From Nannocystis exedens (GTDB lineage Bacteria > Myxococcota_A > Polyangia > Nannocystales > Nannocystaceae), in contig NZ_NETK01000001.1 in the NCBI RefSeq assembly GCF_002343915.1, forward strand, positions 3,048,001 to 3,112,000: 64,000 bases of DNA. The letters are read 5' to 3'. Each line of letters starts with the position of its first letter. Positions within the stretch are counted from its first letter, which is position 1. Under the pieces are notes generated by a model, which was not told where the DNA came from, did not search any database, and saw only the letters and a program-made list of their open reading frames with translations. Both the position numbers and the translations under genes were made by a program. Positions 49,458 to 58,975 of the stretch are shown one piece after another.

Positions 49458-50599
49458 GTGAAGTCCCCGGCGATCGTGCTCGCCCTCGCTCTCGCCGCGC
49501 CGCCGGTCCAGGGGCCCCGCGCGAACGCCGGGCGGACCCGGGAGCCGTCGACGCCCGCGAGAGGCGTACCTGCTCGATCGGACCTGACCCAAGATTTCTA
49601 TCGATCGACCTCGCGCGCGCCGGACCTGTCCCGAAGTTCATCTCCACCGATTCTGCCCGGCGGCGCGTCGGACCCGCGCAATGGTTCTGCTGCGACGATT
49701 TCGCCGGGCGACTCGCCCGCCCCGCCCGGCGGCCCAGGCGACCTGTCCCAAGATGCATCTTCATCGACTTCGGGCAGCGCGCCGGCCGGGGCCGAGCTTT
49801 CCCCGGATTCATCCGCTTCGTTGGCGCGGCGGCCGAGTCCCGACCGGCGACCCCCGAGCTCGCGCCTGGGCCCGCTTTGCCTCCGCCCCTCGCGGCTCCC
49901 CTGGACGGAGGGTCGGCGGAGGGTCCTTCGCCGTTGCCGAGGTCGATCCCGGATTCAAAATGGATCGTCGACCCGGAGGATCCGCGCGACTGGTGGAACA
50001 CGCGCGACCGCCGATTCCGCAGCGCGACGATCGGCCTCGGGGCGGTCAGCGGCGCCGCGTTCCTCGCCTCGGGCGGCTTTCTGATCGGCTCGTACATGAC
50101 CGAAGGGGCAGCCGTGAAGACCGACGCCGGCGCGCGCGCCACCGCGGTGATCGGCGGGCTCACGCTGGCGGCCCTGGTCGGCGTCGGGACGGCGTGGGCC
50201 GTGTACCGCGTGCGCGGCTGGGAGGCGCCGCCGGTGGTGCGGGACTGGCCGCCGACCGATCCGCGGCTCGATCCGGGGTGGATCGAGCGCGATCGACAAT
50301 TGCGCGCAGCGACCATCGGCGTCGGCGCCTTCGCCGGCATCATGTTGCTGAGCATGCCGGCGACCTACGGGATCTTCGCGGCCACGCACGAGCCCGGCCA
50401 ATGCTCCGAACCGGACTCCTGCAACGCTCCGGTCTCGGCGGAGATGGCCGTCCTCTTCCTCCTCATCGCCGAGGGCGCCCTGCTCGGCGCCGGGGTGGTC
50501 GCGCTCACGGGCGTCGGCACGGCGTGGGGGGCTCACCGCAAGCCGCTGCGCCGCTGGAAGATGTCGCTGGCGCCGGGCGGGCTCGAGATCCGGTTCTGA
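49458..50599 (+). CDS. Four-TM membrane protein with signal peptide in another frame (frameshifted)
   Basis: A GTG at 49458 starts a good signal peptide (KSPAIVLALALAAPPVQG) followed by a Ser/Pro/Asp-rich region. This frame loses meaning after about 49830. From about 49850 a different frame codes IPDSKWIVDPEDPRDWWNTR, then four hydrophobic segments (ATIGLGAVSGAAFLASG, AVIGGLTLAALVGVGTAW, ATIGVGAFAGIMLLSMP, LFLLIAEGALLGAGVVAL) ending LEIRF at 50599. One frameshift in the low-complexity linker would join them. The linker contains degenerate direct repeats (49583-49780). Family unknown. The C-terminal frame is well supported, the join is inference. Confidence 0.6.
49583..49780. repeat. Degenerate ~30-bp direct repeats in the linker of the frameshifted membrane gene
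   Basis: GACCTGACCCAAGATTTCTA (from 49583), GACCTGTCCCGAAGTTCATC (from 49623) and GACCTGTCCCAAGATGCATC (from 49740) are variants of one sequence, each followed by an ATCGA/ACCGA-type end. The CCTGTCCC start resembles the left half of the 14-bp dyad. Spacing is irregular, so this is not a CRISPR. Confidence 0.55.
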
Positions 50600-50686
50600 T
50601 CGGGCGCTGCGAGGCGACCGGCCGCAGCCATCGGCTGGCGCAGCTCGAGCCGGGCGCCTCCGCGAGCGCCCGGCTCGCGCTCGCGC

Positions 50687-51103
50687 TCACGATTGCACGT
50701 GGCTCGGCTCCATGAACAGCACCTCCCAGTGATGCCCGTCGAGGTCGTAGAACGAGCGGTAGTACATGAACCCGTAGTCCTTCGGCTCGCCGATCGCGCT
50801 CCCGCCGTTCTCGATCGCGGTCTTCACCAGGTGATCGACCTCGGCGCGGCTGCTGGCCGACAGCGCGAACAGACCCTCCAGGTGCGTGCGGGTGTCGCAG
50901 ATCTCCCGCGACGTGAACTCCTTGAAGCGGTCCTCGGTCATCAGCATGAAGAAGGCCTCTTCGCTGACGATCATGCAGGTCGCCCTCTCGTCGGTGAACT
51001 GCGGGTTGAAGGAAAACCCGAGCTTGGTGAAGAAGTCGACGGTGCGCTTGAGCTCGCGGACGGGCAGGTTGACGAACAGCTTGCGAGAGTGGGTGACTGC
51101 CAT
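50687..51103 (-). CDS. VOC-family (glyoxalase/bleomycin-resistance fold) protein
   Basis: This is a 138-residue protein with AAGGAGG before the ATG at 51103. It has two beta-alpha-beta-beta-beta modules: KLFVNLPVRELKRTVDFFTKLG to FFMLMTEDRFKEF, and YRSFYDLDGHHWEVLFME. These are typical of PhnB/glyoxalase-like enzymes. The substrate is unknown. An AT-rich stretch (51173-51197) upstream probably holds its own promoter. It follows the ECF gene on the same strand, a pairing seen for SigG-like factors. Confidence 0.9.
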   Translation of the reverse strand: MAVTHSRKLFVNLPVRELKRTVDFFTKLGFSFNPQFTDERATCMIVSEEAFFMLMTEDRFKEFTSREICDTRTHLEGLFALSASSRAEVDHLVKTAIENGGSAIGEPKDYGFMYYRSFYDLDGHHWEVLFMEPSHVQS

Positions 51104-51210
51104 GGTGGTTCCTCCTTGAAGGTTCTGAGACAGAAGACCGCGGTCGCTCCGTGGACTCATCGGTCGCTCGCAAAAAAGTTTAAAAAATCGAAAATTCCGG
51201 CGCGGTCCGC

Positions 51211-52179
51211 TCAGGGCTCGAGCGCCGGCGGCAGCCCGAAGCGCGGGAACAACGCCGCCGTGTCGAGGAACGAATTGAGGCCGACGATCTGGTCGCCGGC
51301 CGTCTCGAGCACGATGAGCGCCCACGCCTTGTGGCCGCCCGCGGGATCCGGCCGATACTGCCCGAACGCCAGCGAGCCCGAGGCCGCCGTGGGGACGAGC
51401 CGCGACCCCCGGCAGCCGGCGCCGCGCCCCGACAGCCAGGTGCGGATCGTCGGCAACCCGCGCAGCCACAGCGAGTACGGCGGCATCGACAGCGTCGCGT
51501 CCTGGTGGAGCAGGTTCGTCAGCGCGTCGATGTCGTAGCGCTCGAACGCGTCGACGAACCGCTCGAGCAGCTGCGATTGCGAGGCCGACAGCGGCGCGCG
51601 CCCGGGGCCGACGCCGCGGCTCGCCAGCGTCGCGCGGGCCCGCTGCAGCGCGCTGTTCACCGCCGCCACCGACGTCTCGAGGCTGCCCGCGACCTCGGCC
51701 GCCGGCCAGCCGAGCACCTCGGTGAGCAGCAGCACCGCCCGCTGCTTCGGCGGCAGGTGCTGCAGCGCCGCCACGAAGGCCAGGCGGATGCTCTCGCGCA
51801 GGCTGGCGCGCTCGTACGGGTCGGCGTCGGCCGGCAGCGCCTGGGCGTCGGGGATCGGCTCGACCCACTGCTCGCCGGGCAGCGACACCAGCACGTCGTC
51901 GACCGTGCCCATCGGCCCGAGCTCCATCGGCCGCGCCCGCCGCGAGCGCCGGCTCAGCGCGTCGAGGCACACGCGCGTGGCGATCCGGTACAGCCAGGTG
52001 CGCAGCGACGACCGGCCCTCGAAGCGGTCGAGCGCCCGCCAGGCCCGCACCAGCGTCTCTTGCACGGCGTCGTCGGCCTCGGCGGCCGAGCCGAGCATGC
52101 GGTAACAGTGGCCGGTGAGCGCGGCGCGGTGCTGCTCGAGATCGTTCGCCGTCGCGCGGGGGCTGGCGACATCCTTCAT
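51211..52179 (-). CDS. ECF sigma factor with C-terminal SnoaL-like domain (SigG/SigX5 type)
   Basis: This is a 322-residue protein. Region 2 ([35 protein letters not shown]) and region 4 ([36 protein letters not shown]) are followed from about residue 195 by an NTF2/SnoaL-like domain with [14 protein letters not shown]. That motif is typical of the SigG-like group, where the extra domain replaces an anti-sigma factor. It is likely co-transcribed with, or controls, the VOC gene 107 bases downstream. Confidence 0.9.
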   Translation of the reverse strand: MKDVASPRATANDLEQHRAALTGHCYRMLGSAAEADDAVQETLVRAWRALDRFEGRSSLRTWLYRIATRVCLDALSRRSRRARPMELGPMGTVDDVLVSLPGEQWVEPIPDAQALPADADPYERASLRESIRLAFVAALQHLPPKQRAVLLLTEVLGWPAAEVAGSLETSVAAVNSALQRARATLASRGVGPGRAPLSASQSQLLERFVDAFERYDIDALTNLLHQDATLSMPPYSLWLRGLPTIRTWLSGRGAGCRGSRLVPTAASGSLAFGQYRPDPAGGHKAWALIVLETAGDQIVGLNSFLDTAALFPRFGLPPALEP

Positions 52180-52923
52180 CGCCGCCGAGGTGTACCAGGC
52201 CCGCCGGCCCCGGAAAAGCGCCCAGAAGCCGCCGGCCCCGCTGCAACGCCGTAGCTCTTCGCCGGGCGACTCGACGGGCGCCGCGAGCCAGGTCGTCCCT
52301 GTCCCGACTCACGGGTCCGCGGAGCTGCGGCCAGCACCGCGGAGCGCCCTTGACGGCGCCGAGCCGTCGAGCTGGAGCCGGAGCGCCGCAGCTCGCACCC
52401 GACCTGGAGCTCCCGAGGAGCGCCGCGGACATGGGCTCGCAGCTCGCACGACCGGCCTCACGAGCCGATCCCCGACCGCTCCCCGAGACCCGGTCTGCGA
52501 GGGCTCTAGCGGCCTTCACGACTCGCCACCACCGGTCTCTCCGCTCCCCGACCGCGTCGCGGGGGCTCTCGCGGCCGGGCGAGCCCGAGCCGGCGTCGCG
52601 GACAGGTGTACCGCTCGCCGCGAACGGCCGAGCCCGCTCTGTCCGTTCCATCCCTCGACCACGGCGGGCTCGGAGCAGCCGAGCCGCCTCGGGCCGCGAC
52701 CTCCCCTCCTCGGCGCCTCGTCGACCGCGCACATGTCTCTCGGGACATCCCCTCGCCCTCGACGCTGACCTGTCCTTCGAGACATCCAGCCCTCGCGCGC
52801 CGGCGCGCCCCGGGCGCAGCGCGCGGGGGCGCTCGGCCACGGGGCCGGCCCGAGGTCTGCGCTTCGGGGCCGCCTGCACCGGCCAGGGCTGACCGCCGGG
52901 GGCGGCCCGGCTAGAGTGCTCGC
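52180..52923. other. 740-bp non-coding divergent gap with two dyads
   Basis: No supported gene: the open frames are Arg/Pro/Ser-rich with no family signal. Exact dyads lie at 52733-52748 (ATGTC-N6-GACAT) and 52770-52785 (CTGTC-CTTCGA-GACAT, with a UUCG-type loop). The gap must carry promoters for the ECF gene and for the lipoprotein at 52924. Confidence 0.55.
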
Positions 52924-53910
52924 ATGCGTCCGATTGGCTTACTGCTGTGTGTCTCGGCCTGCACCCTCGACAACCCGGCCTTCTTCGTGACCGACACCGA
53001 GGTCGGCAGCGCGAGCGGCAACACGAGCGGCGACCCGACCCGACCGACGAGCACGACGAGCGCGGCGACCAGCGCGACCAGCGACCCGACATCGACGAGC
53101 GCCACCACCGACCAGGCCACCACCGACCAGGCCACCACCGCGAACGTCAGCGACAGCGACGTCACCACCGACCCGTCGGCCGGCTCGACCACCACCACCG
53201 ACGCGACCACGAGCACCACCGACCCGCAGCCGATGACCGCGTCCACCACCGACTCGAGCGGCATCGACACCGACCCCGTGCCGTGCGGCTTCATCGACTT
53301 CATCGGCCCGCAGCTCCCGCTGCAGGTCTTGCCCGGGAACGTGCAGCCGAGCACGGGCGAGTGCATGGGCTGGGCGGGGAAGGAGTACGCCGGCAAGCTC
53401 GAGGTCATCCCCGGCAGCGTCAAGATCCACGAAGACGAGGACTGCCCCTCGATCAACCTCCCCGACGACGGCTTCGCCTTCCCGATGTCCCTGGCCGCCA
53501 CCCCGGTGGGCGACGATCAGTGCGTCAAGCTCCGCTTCTCCGTCCACCCCGACGCCGACAAGTGCACGGTCTCCGCCTTCGCCGTCACCCAGGGCGCTCC
53601 TGTCCTTGTGGGCAGCTTCGGCCGGTCGATGTTCGGACCCGAGGTGCCGTTCCAGCTCGGCTTCCATCCGACCGGCGTCTGCGGCGCCTGTAACGGCTGC
53701 TGCGGCCCGGCCCCCGACCCCGACGTCTACACCTTCGAGGTGCCGAACCACTCGGTCCCCGAGGGCCAGAAGCTCGAGCTCGACGTCAACGGCAAGGCGC
53801 ACCTGTTCCACAACCTGCGCTCGCACATCCACGGGCCCGACTGCCAGAACGAGGAGCTCACGGTCTCGGAGTGGCAGCACTTCGACTGGGTGACGATCCG
53901 CCTCGAGTGA
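52924..53910 (+). CDS. Lipoprotein with Thr/Ser linker and Cys/Pro-rich domain
   Basis: This is a 328-residue protein. A very short signal peptide (RPIGLLLCVSAC) ends in a lipobox at Cys13. About 95 residues of Thr/Ser/Asp linker follow, then a ~205-residue domain with CGFIDFIGPQLPLQVLPGN, DDQCVKLRFSVHPDADKC and a Cys cluster CGACNGCCGPAPDPDVY. The His/Asn-containing end (KAHLFHNLRSHIHGPDC) could bind a metal. Family unknown. A one-mismatch dyad lies in the coding region at 53601. Confidence 0.8.
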   Translation: MRPIGLLLCVSACTLDNPAFFVTDTEVGSASGNTSGDPTRPTSTTSAATSATSDPTSTSATTDQATTDQATTANVSDSDVTTDPSAGSTTTTDATTSTTDPQPMTASTTDSSGIDTDPVPCGFIDFIGPQLPLQVLPGNVQPSTGECMGWAGKEYAGKLEVIPGSVKIHEDEDCPSINLPDDGFAFPMSLAATPVGDDQCVKLRFSVHPDADKCTVSAFAVTQGAPVLVGSFGRSMFGPEVPFQLGFHPTGVCGACNGCCGPAPDPDVYTFEVPNHSVPEGQKLELDVNGKAHLFHNLRSHIHGPDCQNEELTVSEWQHFDWVTIRLE

Positions 53911-53956
53911 GGCACGGGCCCGCGGCGCGCCGGCGCGCCGCGGAGCCGCTGGCGCG

Positions 53957-55201
53957 TCAATCGATCGGGTGCATCGCCCCGCGGATGGTCTGATGCACCA
54001 CCTGCGCGCCGACCTCGAGCCGGCGGGCGATGTCCTCCATCACGTGCAGCTCTTCCTCGCTGACCGAGCCGTCGGCGGCGGCGACGATCGTCAGGTGCTG
54101 CACGAGCTGGGCGCGGTTGCGCAGCGGCACCTCGAGCGCGGCCTGGATCCGCCCGTCGAGGTCGCCGAGCAGCTTGGGGATGTCGGTCGGCTCGTCGGCG
54201 TGGTCCGAGCCGAGCAGTCGCCCGAGCGCCTCGAGCTCGGCCGGCTCGACCCCGCCCGACGCGGCCGCGACCGCCAGGCCCGCGGTGTAGAGCAGCCGCC
54301 GCAGCGTGTCCGACGTCTGGTTCTTCTCCTCGAGGTACGACGGCTCCATCAGCTGCAGGTCGCGCTCGATCACCTGCTCGACGTCCTCGAGCTGCCACGC
54401 GCTGTCGGTGCTGCGGCCGAGCGCCTCGAGGTACGGCTCCGAGCGGCTGAACGCCCACACCGCGCGCACCCGCACAGGGTTGTACGGGTGCGTGCTGAAG
54501 CAGTCGAGGGTGTCCTCGTCGTACTCCTTCTCGCGCGCCTCCGGGGCCGAGGCCAGGCTCTCGACCTGGCGGGCGAAGGTCGCCAGGTCGGGCCGCACCC
54601 GCTCGCTGGCCATGCCGCTGGCGAGCTTGAAGAAGCCGCTGGCCGCCGCCTCCGGGTCGCCCGCGCACAGCAGGCCGATGCGGTCGGCCGACAGCTCGGC
54701 GCTGCGGCACCACGCGTACAGCCGCAGCGACGTCGGCCGCGAGACGAACGGGATCCCCAGCTCCTCGACCGTCGCCGTGATCGGCATCGGCAGGCCGTAG
54801 TGGTCGAACACCGCGTGCCCGAGCTCGTGGCCGATCACGAACCGCAGCTCGGCCGGCGTGAACGCCTCGAGCAGCCGGCTCGACAGCGTCAAGATCGTCG
54901 GGCCCTTGACCTCGCGGTAGCAGGTCGCGTTGAACTGGTGCTCGGGGGTCACGTAGACCTCGACCGGCGAGTCGTAGCCGAGCATCTCCTTGCACTGCGC
55001 CACGGTGTCGGCGATCTCCGGCGACATCGACCGCGTCAGCCGCAGCGTCGAGCTCAGCAGGTTGCGCCGGTAACCGTAGCCCTTGCCGCCGCGCCACTCG
55101 CGGAGCTTGGCCAGGGCCTTCTTCACCCCAAAGTCCTGCATCACCTCGTCGCGCAGCTGCTGCTCGCGCCGGACCTGGAACTGCCGCGGATCAATGCGCA
55201 T
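53957..55201 (-). CDS. M48-family metalloprotease with C-terminal TerB-like domain
   Basis: This is a 414-residue protein from the ATG at 55201, with GAGAGGTGAAG upstream. The M48 core has HELGH (125-129) and the third zinc ligand in SAELSADRIG (Glu169). There are no membrane segments. From about residue 290 an acidic helical TerB/DUF533-like domain follows (LLYTAGLAVAAASGGVEP, then LVQHLTIVAAADGSVSEEEL). The stand-alone TerB-like gene lies directly upstream on the same strand, so the two probably act together in envelope or tellurite-type stress. Confidence 0.87.
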   Translation of the reverse strand: MRIDPRQFQVRREQQLRDEVMQDFGVKKALAKLREWRGGKGYGYRRNLLSSTLRLTRSMSPEIADTVAQCKEMLGYDSPVEVYVTPEHQFNATCYREVKGPTILTLSSRLLEAFTPAELRFVIGHELGHAVFDHYGLPMPITATVEELGIPFVSRPTSLRLYAWCRSAELSADRIGLLCAGDPEAAASGFFKLASGMASERVRPDLATFARQVESLASAPEAREKEYDEDTLDCFSTHPYNPVRVRAVWAFSRSEPYLEALGRSTDSAWQLEDVEQVIERDLQLMEPSYLEEKNQTSDTLRRLLYTAGLAVAAASGGVEPAELEALGRLLGSDHADEPTDIPKLLGDLDGRIQAALEVPLRNRAQLVQHLTIVAAADGSVSEEELHVMEDIARRLEVGAQVVHQTIRGAMHPID

Positions 55202-55302
55202 CACTTCACCTCTCGCGTCGCACCTGTCTGCACGAACGGCGCGCGCCGCCCCGGACCGCCGAGCGGCACCGGGTCGGCGCGCCACGCTACCCGCTCACGC
55301 TC

Positions 55303-55743
55303 TCACGCGCGGGCATACTTGAGCGTCAACACCTCGAGGATCTTGGTCGCCAGGCTGTCCTCGACGTTGAGCACGCGCTGCATCGCCTCGAGCATCGCGT
55401 CCTCGGCCTCGTCGACGTCGCCGCTCGACATCGCGATGTCGGCCGCCAGCAGGTACGCCTTGTTCTTGACCAGCTGCGACGACAGATCGCCGAGCGCCTT
55501 GACCGAGTCCTTGAGCGAGGGGAAGCGCTTCAGGATCTTCACCGCCTCCTGGTACACCTCGCCGAAATCCTTGCCCTCGAACTCGGGCAGCTGGGCGAAG
55601 TAGCTCTCGACGGTGGGCAGCTCGGCCTCGTCGAAGCTCCCGTCGGCGCCGCACATCAGCAGCATCCCGTGGAGGAGCAGGGCGTCGTCGGTGGGCTTCT
55701 TCTGCGGCGTCACTTTGCCGGTCAGTTTGGACAGCAGACCCAT
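55303..55743 (-). CDS. TerB-like helical protein
   Basis: This is a 146-residue protein, ATG 55743 with AAGGAGTGA upstream. The motif LLLHGMLLMCGADGSFDEAELPT matches the TerB-type DG-S-x-x-E-x repeat that forms a metal-binding helical bundle. The rest is helical and acidic. It is the first gene of a likely two-gene unit with the M48-TerB protein, with a 100-base gap. Confidence 0.8.
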   Translation of the reverse strand: MGLLSKLTGKVTPQKKPTDDALLLHGMLLMCGADGSFDEAELPTVESYFAQLPEFEGKDFGEVYQEAVKILKRFPSLKDSVKALGDLSSQLVKNKAYLLAADIAMSSGDVDEAEDAMLEAMQRVLNVEDSLATKILEVLTLKYARA

Positions 55744-56696
55744 GAAATAGTCACTCCTTGATCCCGCAGTCGCGGGCGCAGGAAGTGTCGGCGAGGCGAC
55801 CGCCGCGTACAAGGGTCAACCGGTGCGGCCGCCCCGCCCCCGGCCAACCTCTGGAACAACGTTCAAATGGACGATGCGAGGCCTCGGGTGACTGGGCCCC
55901 GGCTGGCGCGGCAGCCGTGCTCACGGCCGCCCGCGAGGAGCAGAGCGACCCGCCGTAGAACCGCGTACCGGCGAGACCTGGGCCCGACTTCTGCACACAC
56001 AACGACCCTCCGCCGGGGCGCAGATCTCGCCCGCGGACGAAGGTCCGCGGCCCGACCCGCTGCCGGACCGAGGAGCGCCCGCAGCCGAGCGCCGCCTCGC
56101 CGGCCCAGGCAGACGAGCCCGCGAGCCGCCGCGCCTCCCCCGAGCGGCGAGCCGCCCACACGCCCCTCCACGCGCCCTCGCGGTCGGCGCGGCGACCCCG
56201 ACGCCGCGCGAGTCGGCTCGCGCCGCGCGGACCTGTCGCCGACGACAGACCTACGCCGCGAGCCGACGCAGCCGCGCTTCACGACCTGTCCTTCGTGACA
56301 TCTCGGCGCCCCGCGCCGTGACATGTCCCAGAAGCCAGCGAAGGGTCCGAGGCGGATCGGCCACCGCCCCGGCCGCTCTACATGACCTTTAGGACAGGTC
56401 GCGAAGGCTCGCGGAGAGCAGGACGCGAGCTCCCCGGCCCAGCCCGCTCCGGGCCGTCGACAGCATCGAGGTCGCGCTCGCCCGCGCGACGAGCCGCGCC
56501 GGGCGGCGCCGCGAGATGAAAATGTCGCGCGCATCACAACCTCGCCGCGCTCGACCGGCGGTAGGACCGCAGGACCGACGGGAGACAAACACAACGTCGT
56601 TCACGGCCGCGGACGAGCGCTCGCTGCCGGCGTGCTTGTGCCCTCCCGAAGCTCGCGCAACCTCGGGTGCCCTCGCCTTCGCCGGGAGTGAGAACC
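55744..56696. other. 950-bp non-coding divergent gap with four dyads
   Basis: No supported gene; long open frames are Arg-rich GC artefacts. Dyads: CTGTC-N6-GACAG at 56233-56248, CTGTC-CTTCGT-GACAT at 56286-56301, ATGTC-N6-GCCAG (one mismatch) at 56323-56338, and ATGAC-N6-GACAG (one mismatch) at 56382-56397. This is the densest dyad cluster in the window. Confidence 0.6.
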
Positions 56697-56933
56697 ATGT
56701 CCACCGCCGAAATCTCTGACAACAAGTGGGAACTCGAAGCGTCCAGGCCGCCGATCGCCACGACCACCGGGATCCTCCAGATCGTCGTGGTCGCCGTCTT
56801 CGCCGGCCTGTTCGTGTGGATGCTGTCCTTCACCCTGGCGGGCATCTTCGGCGCCAAGCGCGACACCCTCGCCGATCAGTACGGTCGCCTCACCGTCGAC
56901 GGCAAGCCGGCCGCCGTGCCCGCCCCCCGGTGA
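56697..56933 (+). CDS. Small single-TM protein, 78 residues
   Basis: The ATG at 56697 has GGGAGTGAG upstream. A polar start of ~23 residues is followed by one strong membrane helix (ILQIVVVAVFAGLFVWMLSF) and a charged C-terminal tail (GAKRDTLADQYGRLTVDGK). It is probably an inner-membrane peptide. Family unknown. Confidence 0.7.
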   Translation: MSTAEISDNKWELEASRPPIATTTGILQIVVVAVFAGLFVWMLSFTLAGIFGAKRDTLADQYGRLTVDGKPAAVPAPR

Positions 56934-56993
56934 CGCGCGCGGGCGGCTCCCATGGTCCATCACGGGGGTCGCCGGTCTCCGGCGACCCGCTTG

Positions 56994-57037
56994 ATGTCCC
57001 CGAGGACATTTCTCTTAAAACCTGTCGCGAGGAACAG
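56994..57037. repeat. Dyads in 14-bp phase at a convergent junction
   Basis: ATGTC-CCCGAG-GACAT at 56994-57009 and CTGTC-N6-AACAG (one mismatch) at 57022-57037 lie exactly two 14-bp steps apart. A degenerate unit sits between them. Flanking stops are at 56933 and 57039. Confidence 0.7.
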
Positions 57038-57038
57038 C

Positions 57039-57872
57039 TCAGAAGCGCAGCCCGAGCTGCAGCCCGCCGCCGGCGCGGGTGAGCAGCGGCCCGCCGGTCC
57101 ACTCGACGCGGCGCCGCGCCGCCAGCTCGTAGTAGTGGGTCACCGCCTGATCGCGCCGGGTCTGGCGCAGCGCCAGGCCGCCGAGGATCGCCGCGGTGAT
57201 CGACAGCGCCACGCCGGTCCCGAGCGCGACCGCTCCGCCGATGTCGTTGTCGCGGTGGCCGAACGCGGTCGGCTTGTCCGACGGGGTGATCCCGATGAGC
57301 AGCGCGCCGGCAGCGACGCCGGCGATGCCGAGCGCGGTGAGCACCATCGCCGGCGCGCGCAGCCGTCGGCGCCGCGACTCGACCTGGGAGGCCTCGCTGG
57401 CCTGGGCGTACAGCGCGTCGATCCGCCGCTCCAGCGCCAGGCGGTCCTCCACCGTCGGCTCGAGCTCGACGACGTACGCCAGGTCCTGCGCCTCGGCCCG
57501 CAAGAACGCCGCGCTCGGGGCATGAGCCGCCGACAGCCGGCCGTAGACCTGCGCCCGCAGGCGGTAGGCCGAGGCCCAGCCCGGCGCCGCCGCCAGCACG
57601 AAGTTCAGCTCCGTCAGCGCCTCGTCGAACTGCCCGGCCGCGAGCGCCTGCTCGGCCCGCGCGTAGGCCTGCTGGACCTCCTCGTGCTCGTACGCCGCCG
57701 TCTCGGTCGGCGCCGTCGGGACCTCGGCCGGTCGGTCCTCCGACGCGAGGACCGCGGGCTCGGCCGCCGCCGTGGGGCCCCCCGGCACCGTCGCCGGCTC
57801 CGACGCCCGCACCGGCGTCGCCAGCGAGCACGCCAGCGACACGGCGACCAGATGCGAGAGCAGGCGGCCCAT
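57039..57872 (-). CDS. TPR-containing exported membrane protein
   Basis: This is a 277-residue protein from the ATG at 57872. It has a signal peptide (GRLLSHLVAVSLACSLATPVRA), an acidic Pro/Ala linker, and TPR-like helices (residues about 65-165; YARAEQALAAGQFDEALTEL). Two C-terminal membrane segments follow (VLTALGIAGVAAGALLIG, GTGVALSITAAILGGLAL). The plan is common in myxobacteria, often near envelope stress genes; function unknown. Confidence 0.75.
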   Translation of the reverse strand: MGRLLSHLVAVSLACSLATPVRASEPATVPGGPTAAAEPAVLASEDRPAEVPTAPTETAAYEHEEVQQAYARAEQALAAGQFDEALTELNFVLAAAPGWASAYRLRAQVYGRLSAAHAPSAAFLRAEAQDLAYVVELEPTVEDRLALERRIDALYAQASEASQVESRRRRLRAPAMVLTALGIAGVAAGALLIGITPSDKPTAFGHRDNDIGGAVALGTGVALSITAAILGGLALRQTRRDQAVTHYYELAARRRVEWTGGPLLTRAGGGLQLGLRF

Positions 57873-58035
57873 GGACGAGGGCAGCCTACCCCGACCCCCG
57901 TGTCCGCGGTCGCCTCCGGCGAGCGAGAGAAACCCAACACCTCCCGCGCCATCCGCGCCACGAGGCCGAGATCGCGCCATCCATTTCGGCTATTTCATCG
58001 GCCGCGGGCAAATCACCGGCCTAGCCTGCCACCCC

Positions 58036-58933
58036 GTGAAACGCCTGGTTAACGCCTCCCTCCCCTTGGCGACGCTCCTCCTGCTCGCCTGTTCGCCGGC
58101 CGCTCCGACCACCGCCGCGGCCGTCGAGCAGACCCCGGGCGCTCCGCTGGCCGACCCCGACATCCGCCACGTCACGGTGCCCGAGCGGTCGCAGGCGTAC
58201 GTGAAGATCGAGCAGGCGGTCCTCGAGCCCGAGCACGCGGCGATCCGGGCGCCCGCGCGGGTCGCCTTCCGCGACGGCCCGTCTCCACCGTCGGCGCTCC
58301 CGCCCCTGGCCGCGTCATCAAGCTGCTGGTCGAGGCCGGCGAGAAATTCGAGGCCGGCGCGCCGCTCGTCACCATCGCCAGCCCCGAGGCCTCGGAGTAC
58401 GCGATGGACCTCGCGCGCGCCCGCATCGAGGTCGACGCCGCCCACGACGCCGTGACCCGCCAGGAGGAGATGGCCAGGACCGGCGTCGGCCGCGAGGTCG
58501 AGCGGATCGCCGCCAAGCACCGGCTCGCCGAGTCGAAGGCCGCGCTGGCCCACGCGCAGAAGGCCGTCAGCAGGCTGGGCCCCAACTCCGGCGGCATGGT
58601 CACCGTCACCGCCCCGATCGCCGGCACGATCCTCCGCCGCATGACCACCGTCGGCGCGCAGGTCGAGCCCGGCGGCGACCCGCTGCTCGAGATCGGCAAC
58701 CCCGAGGCGCTGTGGGTGGTCGCCGAGGTGTTCTGCGCCGGGCCCCCGTGTATGTCGGCATCGACGCCGCGATCACCGGCCTCACCCCCGGCAGCTCGTC
58801 CACGAGGGCTCGAAGGTCTCGCTCGAGTTCGCCGCCGCCCGGGCATCGTGGAGGGCACGTCGAGGGCATCGGCGTGCTCGTCGACGGCGAGCGGATGGTC
58901 CGCCGAGCTCGGCAGACGACGTCACCCGTGTAA
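58036..58933 (+). pseudogene. HlyD/RND efflux adaptor (membrane-fusion protein), frameshifted and truncated
   Basis: The GTG at 58036 starts a lipoprotein signal peptide (ASLPLATLLLLAC) and a VKIEQAVLEPEHAAIRAPARV strand typical of CusB-like adaptors. The frame breaks near 58275. The lipoyl-like half (RVIKLLVEAGEKFEAGAPLVTI), the coiled-coil hairpin (58404-58580) and the second half (VTVTAPIAGTILRRMTTVGAQV) are read in another frame. A further break follows near 58735, and the remainder is short and scrambled to a stop at 58933. The usual C-terminal domain is missing, and no inner-membrane pump or outer-membrane channel gene is nearby. It is probably a dead fragment. Confidence 0.82.
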
Positions 58934-58975
58934 GGTTCGCAGTCGCCGCGACACCAGTGACTGCGGAGGCTACAC

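Noticed and set aside
49583..49780. Possible CRISPR-like repeats
   Set aside because: Spacing is irregular, repeats are degenerate, and no cas gene is nearby.
52350..52892. 180-codon plus-strand frame before the lipoprotein
   Set aside because: Arg/Ser/Pro-rich, no ribosome site or domain, and it contains dyads; judged non-coding.
55863..56594. 243-codon minus-strand frame in the dyad-rich gap
   Set aside because: Composition only; no domain or ribosome site.
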